Of a stretch of DNA of 64,000 nt, positions 31,952 to 38,275 are shown piece by piece; positions within the stretch are counted from its first letter, which is position 1, and each line of letters opens with the position of its first letter. Origin of the DNA: Rhodospirillales bacterium URHD0017. Lineage in GTDB: Bacteria > Pseudomonadota > Alphaproteobacteria > Reyranellales > Reyranellaceae. The stretch lies in the NCBI GenBank assembly GCA_900110395.1, contig FODP01000006.1, forward strand, positions 230,821-294,820, in the 5' to 3' direction. A program made the translations under genes and the position numbers. Under the pieces are notes generated by a model, which saw nothing but the letters and a program-made list of their open reading frames with translations, made no database searches and had not been told where the DNA came from.

Positions 31952-32752
31952 TTACCGGCTGATGAACAGCGCCGCCACCACCAGGAAGGCGATCTCGGCA
32001 CACTGCTGGACGGCGCCCAGCGTGTCGCCGGTGTAGCCGCCGATGCGCTCGGCGACCCAGCGCGAGGCGAACCAGGCCGCGGCCATGGCGGCGATCGGCG
32101 CCAGGAGGGCCACGAAGAAGCCCTTGCCCAGGAGCAGCAGGAAGGCCAGCGCGGCGCCGATGCCGATGGCCAGCCAGACGTCGTTGTCGGTCGGCTTGCC
32201 GACCCTCGAGCCCAGCCCGTCGGCATGCACCGGCGAATAGGCCAGCAGCGGATAGGCAATGGCCGCCCGTGACAGCGCGTGGGCGGCGATCAGCACGACC
32301 AGGCCGGTGGCGCTGCTGAACGAAGCGAGGCACGCGACCTTGACCAGCACCGACAACGCAAGCGCCAGCATGCCGAAGGTGCCGTTGCGGCTGTCGCGCA
32401 TGATCTCCAGCCGACGGTCGGCATCGAGCCCGTGCGGCCCCAGCCCATCGGCCGTGTCGGCGAGACCATCTTCGTGCAGGGCTCGCGTGAACAGGATCGC
32501 CGCACCCACGGCGACGACGGCGGCCAGCCACCCTGGGCCCAGGCCGCGCATGATGGCGAACACCAGCCCGGCCGCGAGCCCGACGCCCGCGCCGACGAAG
32601 GGCAGCACGGGCAGCACGTCGGCGAGCTGCCAGCGCGGCGCGCCGACATCGAGCTTGAGGCCGGTGAAGAACGTGGCTTGCTCCTTGAAGGCCTGCAGCC
32701 ATTCGTCGAAGGAGGAAGGCCGGGCGACCGGCGGCTCGCTGGGACTGGTCAT
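31952..32752 (-). CDS. cobS: Adenosylcobinamide-GDP ribazoletransferase
   Basis: 266 residues from ATG 32752, where similarity to the family starts; the same frame stays open further up but that part lies over cobT. Integral membrane enzyme with about six spans; family marks FTGLKLDVGAPRWQLADVLPVLPFVGAGVG, TRALHEDGLADTADGLGPHG, LEIMRDSRNGTFGMLALAL, ALSRAAIAYPLLAYSPVHADGLGS. It joins alpha-ribazole to adenosylcobinamide-GDP. Start-to-start distance to divergent cobT is 33 bp, so the two genes share one small promoter region. Confidence 0.94.
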   Translation of the reverse strand: MTSPSEPPVARPSSFDEWLQAFKEQATFFTGLKLDVGAPRWQLADVLPVLPFVGAGVGLAAGLVFAIMRGLGPGWLAAVVAVGAAILFTRALHEDGLADTADGLGPHGLDADRRLEIMRDSRNGTFGMLALALSVLVKVACLASFSSATGLVVLIAAHALSRAAIAYPLLAYSPVHADGLGSRVGKPTDNDVWLAIGIGAALAFLLLLGKGFFVALLAPIAAMAAAWFASRWVAERIGGYTGDTLGAVQQCAEIAFLVVAALFISR

Positions 32753-32785
32753 GATGGGGCAAATATAGGATGGTCCGCGCCCGCT

Positions 32786-33817
32786 ATGAACGCCCCCACT
32801 ACGCCTTCTTTCGACGAAATGCGCCGCGTCCTGGGCGACCTGCCAGGCCCCGACCAGGAGGCGCAGACCAAGGTCGTGCAACGCCAGACCGAGCTCACCA
32901 AGCCGCCGGGCTCGCTCGGCCGGCTGGAGGAGATCGCCGAATGGCTGGCAGCCTGGCAGGGCCGCGCCAGCCCGCGGGTCGAGCGGCCGCGCATCGCGGT
33001 GTTCGCCGGCACCCACGGCGTGGCGGCGCGTGGCGTGTCGGCCTATCCGCCGGAAGTCACCGGCCAGATGGTGAAGAACTTCCTGAGCGGCGGGGCGGCG
33101 ATCAACCAGCTCGCCGGCAGCATCGACGCCGACCTGCGCATCTACGAGCTCGACCTCGACCATCCGACGGACGACTTCACCAAGGGCCCGGCGATGAGCG
33201 AGGCGCGCACGGCCAACGCCATGGCCTACGGCATGATGGCGGCCGAGCCCGGCATCGACGTGCTGTGTCTCGGCGAGATGGGCATCGCCAACACGACGAC
33301 GGCGGCGACGCTCAGCGCCGCGCTGTTCGGCGGCACCGGCGCGGACTGGGCGGGGCCGGGCACCGGCGTGCATGGCAAGGCGCTCGCTCACAAGATCACC
33401 GTCATCGACGAGGCTCTGGCGCACCATCGCGCGCTCATCAGCCAGCACGACCCGCTTGCCCTTTTGGCCGCCGTCGGCGGCGAGGAATTCGCCGCCATCG
33501 CCGGCGCCGTGCTGGCCGCCCGCATGGGCCGCATCCCGGTGCTTCTGGACGGCTATGCCTCCACGGCCGCAGCGGCGGTGCTGTACGCGATCGACCGTCA
33601 CGCCCTCGACCATTGCCTGGTGGCGCATCGCTCGGCCGAGCCCGGCCACACGCGGCTCCTCGAGGCGATCGGCCAGCGGCCGCTGCTCGATTTCGGCATG
33701 CGCCTGGGCGAGGCCTCGGCCGCAGCGCTGGCGGTGCCGCTCCTGAAGGCGGCCGCTGCCTGCCACAACGGCATGGCGACCTTTGCGCAGGCGGGCGTAA
33801 GCTCGAAGAATGCTTAG
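32786..33817 (+). CDS. cobT: Nicotinate-nucleotide--dimethylbenzimidazole phosphoribosyltransferase
   Basis: 343 residues from ATG 32786. Clear CobT motifs: LTKPPGSLGRLEEIAEWLAAWQG, VFAGTHGVAARGVSAYPPEVTGQMV, GGAAINQLA, CLGEMGIANTTTAAT, VLLDGYASTAAAAVLYAIDR and EPGHTRLLEAIGQRPLLDFGMRLGEASAAALAVPLL (catalytic Glu region). It makes alpha-ribazole phosphate, the lower-ligand donor that CobC and CobS then use. The stop overlaps the next gene by 8 bp. Confidence 0.95.
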   Translation: MNAPTTPSFDEMRRVLGDLPGPDQEAQTKVVQRQTELTKPPGSLGRLEEIAEWLAAWQGRASPRVERPRIAVFAGTHGVAARGVSAYPPEVTGQMVKNFLSGGAAINQLAGSIDADLRIYELDLDHPTDDFTKGPAMSEARTANAMAYGMMAAEPGIDVLCLGEMGIANTTTAATLSAALFGGTGADWAGPGTGVHGKALAHKITVIDEALAHHRALISQHDPLALLAAVGGEEFAAIAGAVLAARMGRIPVLLDGYASTAAAAVLYAIDRHALDHCLVAHRSAEPGHTRLLEAIGQRPLLDFGMRLGEASAAALAVPLLKAAAACHNGMATFAQAGVSSKNA

Positions 33818-34274
33818 ACGCTCGCTAATAGCGGCTTTGCCGCTGCTCGCCGCCTTCCCTGCCCTCGCCCATCCGCCGCGCCAGCCCGACAACGCCGAGG
33901 CGCAAAGCCTCATCGAGGAGATCAAGGCCTTCCGCGAGAAGGTCGCCAAGGCGGTGACGACCAAAGACTTCCCGACCCTGCGTGCGGTCTACGCCGACGC
34001 CTTCACCCACACCCACGGCTCGGGGAAGCTCGACAACAAGGATGCGCGCCTCGTTTCAGCGATGGCGGGCGAACCGATGATCGAGAACGCGCCGGGGACC
34101 GAGCTCAGCTATCGCGTGTTCGCGGGCCCGACGGTGATCGTCACCGGCAAGAGCCCGATCCTGAACGCGAAAGAGAAGAAGACCTACGACTTCCGCTGGG
34201 TATGCGTGTACGTCACTGGCAAGGACGGCTGGCTGCTCGCCGCGAGCCAGGCGACACGACTGCCGGCAGGTTGA
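33810..34274 (+). CDS. Exported NTF2-like (DUF4440-type) protein
   Basis: 154 residues. Signal peptide MLRRSLIAALPLLAAFPALA. The mature part has the SnoaL/DUF4440 pattern: an N-terminal helix pair (EEIKAFREKVAKAVTTKDFPTLRAVYADAFTHTHGSG) then strands (YRVFAGPTVIVTGKSPI, RWVCVYVTGKDGWLLAASQATRL). Periplasmic; ligand unknown. Overlaps cobT by 8 bp, so it is co-transcribed with it, which by itself does not prove a cobalamin role. Confidence 0.85.
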   Translation: MLRRSLIAALPLLAAFPALAHPPRQPDNAEAQSLIEEIKAFREKVAKAVTTKDFPTLRAVYADAFTHTHGSGKLDNKDARLVSAMAGEPMIENAPGTELSYRVFAGPTVIVTGKSPILNAKEKKTYDFRWVCVYVTGKDGWLLAASQATRLPAG

Positions 34275-34289
34275 CTGCTCCAGTTCTCG

Positions 34290-34592
34290 TCAGTGGTCCT
34301 CGTCAGTGCAGGACGCACCGCCACAGTGCATCACGCCTCCTGCGACCCTGTCGAGCGCGTCATCCGACAACGCGTCCGTCGGCTTGGGCGGCAACACCAG
34401 GTGGAAATGTGTCGCGGTGTTCTCAAGGACCGTCACCTTCGCGCCGGCTGGCACGGTGATACCGGCGCCCTTCAGAGTGCCTTGGGGATCGGCCAGCAAC
34501 TTTGCCTTGAAGGCAGGATCCCGCCATGTCCGGGCAACCACCTTGCCGTAGACCTCGCGCGTCTTGTCCTGCTGAGCCATCGCCGCCCCCAT
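34290..34592 (-). CDS. NHLP-type (nitrile-hydratase-like leader) RiPP precursor peptide
   Basis: 100 residues from ATG 34592; ATG 34580 (96 residues, GGGGGCGG upstream) is an alternative. The body resembles the nitrile hydratase alpha-subunit N-terminal region (YGKVVARTWRDPAFKAKLL, DPQGTLKGAGITVPAGAKV) and then has the leader pattern TVLENTATHFHLVLPPKP ... LSDDALDRVAGG, ending in a double-Gly. This is the TIGR03793-type leader used for diverse peptide natural products. The candidate core after AGG is VMHCGGASCTDEDH, with two Cys, one Ser and one Thr. It lies 10 bp after selD on the same strand. No modification enzyme or peptidase-transporter is in the window, so it is an orphan precursor. Family call is good; product is unknown. 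Confidence 0.82.
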   Translation of the reverse strand: MGAAMAQQDKTREVYGKVVARTWRDPAFKAKLLADPQGTLKGAGITVPAGAKVTVLENTATHFHLVLPPKPTDALSDDALDRVAGGVMHCGGASCTDEDH

Positions 34593-34602
34593 TCGCGTTC
34601 GA

Positions 34603-35709
34603 CTATGCCGTCACCTCGATGACGCCCGGCTTGTCGACGACCGTGATGCTGCCGATCACGGCGGCCGCCAGCGTTCCGCGCTTCTTGAGATCGGCGACAA
34701 GGCCCGCGAGCTTGTCCTGCGGCACGGCAATCAGCAGGCCACCCGACGTCTGCGCATCGGCCAGCAACAGACGCTGCGGCTCGGTCAGGCTGTCGGCGAA
34801 GCGTGCGTTGGGCGCGGCGTATTCGAGATTGCGCTTGGTGCCGCCGGGGCAGAGGCCGTCCTTCAGGAAGCCCGTCACCTTGTCGAACACCGGCACTGCG
34901 GCATAGGAGAGCTTGGCACCGATCGGCGTGCCGGCGGCCGCCGACGAGGCGCGCAGCATGTTGCCGAGATGACCCAGGAGGCCGAAGCCGGTGATGTCGG
35001 TGGCAGCGTGTGCACCCGCCGCGTTCATCGCTTCGGCAGCGTCGCGGTTGAGCGTCGTCATCGACTTGATGGCGGCGGCGAGCACGCTCTCGGGCGCGGC
35101 GTTGCGTTTCACTGCCGTGGTCAGCACGCCGGTGCCGATCGGCTTGGTCAGCACCAGCGCGTCGCCAGGCCGTGCGCCGGCATTGGAGACGACCTTGCGC
35201 GGATCGATGGTGCCAGTGACGAACAGGCCGAACTTCGGTTCCTCGTCGACGATCGAATGGCCGCCGGAGATGGCGATGCCGGCCTCCTTGCAGATCGCCG
35301 CGGCGCCCTCGAGCACCTGGCGCAGCGGCACGGTGCCCAGCGTGTCGACCGGCCAGGCGACGAAGCTCAGCGCGTTCAAGGGTGTGCCGCCCATGGCGTA
35401 GATGTCGGAGAGCGCGTTGGCGGCGGCGATGCGGCCGTAGTCGTAGGCGTCGTCGACGATGGGCGGGAAGATGTCGACGGTCTCGACCAGGGCGAGGTCG
35501 TCGCGCAGCTTGATGATGGCGGCATCGTCGGACGTGTCGTGCCCGACCAGCACGCGCGGGTCGGCGGCGACAGGCAGGCCAGCCAGCGCCTTGTGCAGGT
35601 CGGCCTGGCTGATCTTGGCGGCGCAGCCGGCGAACCGGGCGAGCTCGGTGAGCCGCGGCACGGCGCTTTCGGCAGAGACAGGCTTGGGCTGCGGCGTGGC
35701 GACGTTCAT
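34603..35709 (-). CDS. selD: Selenide, water dikinase (selenophosphate synthetase)
   Basis: 368 residues. RBS GAGAGG precedes ATG 35709. Active-site loop FAGCAAKISQADL keeps C29 and K32 in the C-x2-K spacing of E. coli SelD (C17, K20), though the second Cys of the usual GCGCK is Ala. Also VGHDTSDDAAIIKL, ALVETVDIFPPIVDDAYDYGRIAAANALSDIYAMGG (metal Asp), ISGGHSI, and ATDITGFGLLGHLGNML. It makes selenophosphate from selenide and ATP for selenocysteine, 2-selenouridine or other Se products. No selA, selB, selU or selenoneine genes are seen nearby. A RiPP precursor gene follows 10 bp downstream. Confidence 0.95.
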   Translation of the reverse strand: MNVATPQPKPVSAESAVPRLTELARFAGCAAKISQADLHKALAGLPVAADPRVLVGHDTSDDAAIIKLRDDLALVETVDIFPPIVDDAYDYGRIAAANALSDIYAMGGTPLNALSFVAWPVDTLGTVPLRQVLEGAAAICKEAGIAISGGHSIVDEEPKFGLFVTGTIDPRKVVSNAGARPGDALVLTKPIGTGVLTTAVKRNAAPESVLAAAIKSMTTLNRDAAEAMNAAGAHAATDITGFGLLGHLGNMLRASSAAAGTPIGAKLSYAAVPVFDKVTGFLKDGLCPGGTKRNLEYAAPNARFADSLTEPQRLLLADAQTSGGLLIAVPQDKLAGLVADLKKRGTLAAAVIGSITVVDKPGVIEVTA

Positions 35710-35783
35710 GGCTACCTCTCGAACTGGGCCGGGATGATCGGACGCGAACCCCCTTCACACAAGGCAGGGCGGTTCCCTCTTAT

Positions 35784-35806
35784 TTGCAAATGACTATCAC
35801 TTGCGA
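35784..35806. promoter_or_regulatory. Fur-like inverted repeat between selD and nitroreductase
   Basis: TTGCAAATGA-CTA-TCACTTGCGA: two imperfect half-sites (TTGCAAATGA and the complement of TCACTTGCGA) around three bases. Alphaproteobacterial Fur/Mur boxes have the form TGCAAATGATAATCATTTGCA. The site is 75 bp from the selD start and 30 bp from the nitroreductase start. The match is by eye. Confidence 0.55.
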
Positions 35807-35835
35807 ATCGCCGGCGCCTGTCCAATATTGAGGGA

Positions 35836-36447
35836 ATGGACCATGCCCTCGCCCCCACTGCGGCCCAGCGCGACGAGCGCCTCCGCGCCGTCGAGCTGCT
35901 GCTGTCGCGGCAATCCGTGAGCCTCCTGCAAGAGCCGGCGCCCGAAGGCGCCGAGCTCGACTTGATCCTCGATGCCGGTCTACGCGCGCCCGATCATGGG
36001 CGGCTGCGGCCCTGGCGCTTCGTGCTGATCCGCGGCGAGCAGCGCGCCGCTTGGGCCGACCGCCTCGCGCAGGCGGCGCTGGCGCGCGATCCCCTGAATG
36101 GCCCGGCGATGGCCGAAAAGTCCCGCGCCTGGGTGGCGCGCACGCCGCTCATCATCGCCGTCGGCGCCGAGGTGAAGGAAGGCAAGATTCCCGAGATCGA
36201 GCAGACTCTGTCGGTTGGCGCCGCCGCCATGAACATGCTGAACGCCATCCATCTCCTGGGCTACGGCGGCATGTGGGTGACCGGCGCCAACAGCTACGAT
36301 CCGCAGGTCAACACGTGGCTGGGCTTCGAGGCGCCGAGCCGTCTGGTCGGCTTTCTAGGCGTCGGCACGCCGAGGCCGATGCCCGCCGACGCGCCCAGGA
36401 TCGCGCGTCCCTCGCGCGCGCAACACGCGAGGGACTGGATCGCCTGA
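35836..36447 (+). CDS. Nitroreductase family protein, YdjA-type
   Basis: 203 residues. FMN-reductase fold with the YdjA pattern: AVELLLSRQSVSLLQEPAPEGAELDLILDAGLRAPDHGRLRPWRFVLIRGEQR, then EIEQTLSVGAAAMNMLNAIHLLGYGGMWVTGANSYDP and FLGVGTPRPMP. E. coli YdjA binds FMN and reduces nitro compounds poorly, so the natural substrate is unknown. GAGGGA lies immediately before ATG 35836. Divergent from selD across a Fur-like box. Confidence 0.88.
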   Translation: MDHALAPTAAQRDERLRAVELLLSRQSVSLLQEPAPEGAELDLILDAGLRAPDHGRLRPWRFVLIRGEQRAAWADRLAQAALARDPLNGPAMAEKSRAWVARTPLIIAVGAEVKEGKIPEIEQTLSVGAAAMNMLNAIHLLGYGGMWVTGANSYDPQVNTWLGFEAPSRLVGFLGVGTPRPMPADAPRIARPSRAQHARDWIA

Positions 36448-36562
36448 AACGCGTCCATAGATGTAGTCGATAATACGATCGATTTTCCTGATCGTTCGCC
36501 CGCAGTTGCGGGTTGAACCCCTATGGAGTTAGGGTCCCGCAGGGTGATCAAGGAGAAAAATC

Positions 36563-38275
36563 TTGCCTGAAGGCCATGCTGCTGCGCCCCAGCCGCGTCA
36601 CCCCGGCTCGAGTCGACGCAGGGGTCGCACCGCGCCCAAGGGCCGGCAAAGCGAGCCTGCCGCCCTTGCCGACGTGCAGGCGCTGCTCGGCAAGGTCGAG
36701 CGCCGGCGCGACCTGCTGATCGAGTTCCTCCATCTCATCCAGGACAAGTACGGCCATCTCTCTGCGCGCCACTTGATGGCGCTCGCCGAGGAGATGCGCC
36801 TGGCGCAGGCCGAGGTCTACGAGGTCGCGACCTTCTACGCGCACTTCGACGTGGTGAAGGAAGGCGAGACGCCGCCCGCGCCGCTCACCATCCGGGTTTG
36901 CGACAGCCTGTCCTGCGCCATGGCCGGGGCCGAGGCGTTGCTTGCCGAGCTGCAGACCAAGGTCGGAGCGGAGGTGCGCGTCGTGCGCGCGCCTTGCGTC
37001 GGGCGCTGCCAGTCGGCACCGGCTGCCGAGGTCGGGCACAACTTCATCGACAATGCCGACGTCGCCAAGGTGGCGAAGGCGGTCGTCGAGCACCGGCATC
37101 ATCCGGAGATACCGTCCTACATCGATCTCGCGGCCTATCGCGCGGCCGGCGGCTACAAGACCCTGCAGTGCCTGCGCGTCGGACAGCTCAGCCGTGACAA
37201 GCTGGTCGAGATCGTCGACAAGGCGGGCCTGCGCGGCTGCGGCGGCGCCGGTTTCCCGACGGCGCGCAAGTGGAAGTCCGTGCTGGCCGAGCCCGGCCCG
37301 CGCCTGATGGCGGTCAACGCCGACGAAGGCGAGCCCGGCACCATCAAGGACCGCTACTTCCTCGAGACCGATCCGCATCGCGTGCTGGAAGGCATGCTGA
37401 TGGCCGCGCACCTCGTGGACACGCCAGCCGTCTATTTCTACCTGCGCGACGAGTATCCCGCCTGCCGCGAGATCCTGACCCGCGAAATCGCCGCCCTGGA
37501 GGCCGCCGGCCTGCTGGCCGGCGTGAAGGTGCATCTGCGCCGCGGCGCCGGAGCGTACATCTGCGGCGACGAGTCGGCGATGATTGAGAGCATCGAGGGC
37601 AAGCGCGGGCTGCCGCGGCATCGTCCGCCGCTGCCTTTCCAGGTCGGCATCTTCGGCCGGCCGACTCTCATCAACAATGTCGAGACGCTGTACTGGGTCC
37701 GCGACTTGGTCGAGCGCGGCCCCGAATGGTGGACGGGGCAGGGGCGCAACGGCCGCAAGGGCCTGCATACCTATTCCGTGTCGGGCCGCGTGCGCGAGCC
37801 GGGCGTGAAGATCGCCCCGGCCGGCGTCACCGTGCGCGAGCTCATCGACGAATACTGCGGCGGCATGCTGCCCGGCCACGCCTTCAAGGCCTATGTGCCG
37901 GGCGGCGCGTCGAGCGGCATCCTGCCGGCCTCGCTGGGCGATGTGCCGCTCGACTTCGGCATGCTCGAGCCCCATGGCAGCTTCATCGGCTCGGCGGCCG
38001 TCATCATCCTTTCCGACAAGGACGACATCAAGGAAGCTGCACTGAACGTCATGCGTTTCTTCAGGGACGAGAGCTGCGGCCAGTGCACGCCCTGCCGCGT
38101 GGGCACGGAGAAGGCGGTCAAGCTGATGGCGGCGCGCGGCTGGGACAAGAAGCTCCTGAACGAGCTCTCGGTCGCCATGCGCGACGCCTCGATCTGCGGG
38201 CTCGGCCAAGCGGCGCCCAACTCGATGACCTCGGTGATGAAGTTCTTTCCCTCCGACGTAGGGATCGTGCGATGA
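36563..38275 (+). CDS. fdsB: NAD-dependent formate dehydrogenase, fused gamma-beta subunit (FdsG-FdsB)
   Basis: 570 residues from TTG 36563 with AAGGAGAAAAATC upstream. Residues about 40-185 are a NuoE/FdsG-like [2Fe-2S] thioredoxin-fold domain (VYEVATFYAHFD, VCDSLSCAMAG, APCVGRCQSAPAAEV). Residues about 190-570 are NuoF/FdsB-like: GLRGCGGAGFPTARKW (NADH site), NADEGEPGTIKDRYFLE (FMN), GAGAYICGDESAMIESIEG, and the 4Fe-4S motif ESCGQCTPCRVG. It passes electrons from the catalytic subunit to NAD+. The stop overlaps the fdsA start by 4 bp. In Rhodobacter-type systems FdsG and FdsB are separate; here they are one polypeptide. Confidence 0.93.
   Translation: MPEGHAAAPQPRHPGSSRRRGRTAPKGRQSEPAALADVQALLGKVERRRDLLIEFLHLIQDKYGHLSARHLMALAEEMRLAQAEVYEVATFYAHFDVVKEGETPPAPLTIRVCDSLSCAMAGAEALLAELQTKVGAEVRVVRAPCVGRCQSAPAAEVGHNFIDNADVAKVAKAVVEHRHHPEIPSYIDLAAYRAAGGYKTLQCLRVGQLSRDKLVEIVDKAGLRGCGGAGFPTARKWKSVLAEPGPRLMAVNADEGEPGTIKDRYFLETDPHRVLEGMLMAAHLVDTPAVYFYLRDEYPACREILTREIAALEAAGLLAGVKVHLRRGAGAYICGDESAMIESIEGKRGLPRHRPPLPFQVGIFGRPTLINNVETLYWVRDLVERGPEWWTGQGRNGRKGLHTYSVSGRVREPGVKIAPAGVTVRELIDEYCGGMLPGHAFKAYVPGGASSGILPASLGDVPLDFGMLEPHGSFIGSAAVIILSDKDDIKEAALNVMRFFRDESCGQCTPCRVGTEKAVKLMAARGWDKKLLNELSVAMRDASICGLGQAAPNSMTSVMKFFPSDVGIVR

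Noticed and set aside
29539-32785. Cobalamin riboswitch upstream of the cob genes
   Set aside because: The gaps upstream of cobP, cobC, cobS and cobT are short and taken up by palindromic repeats; I could not find a B12-box-like sequence or room for the riboswitch fold.
34287-34292. TGA at the end of the RiPP precursor as a selenocysteine codon, extending the core
   Set aside because: The frame beyond the TGA is the antisense of the DUF4440-type gene, rich in Arg/Ala without a pattern, and I see no SECIS-like hairpin I could defend.
36448-36562. Possible leader RNA or riboswitch upstream of formate dehydrogenase (short inverted pieces around CGATAATACGATCG)
   Set aside because: Stems are only 5-6 bp and nothing resembles a known Moco/Tuco riboswitch; kept only as a probable promoter region.
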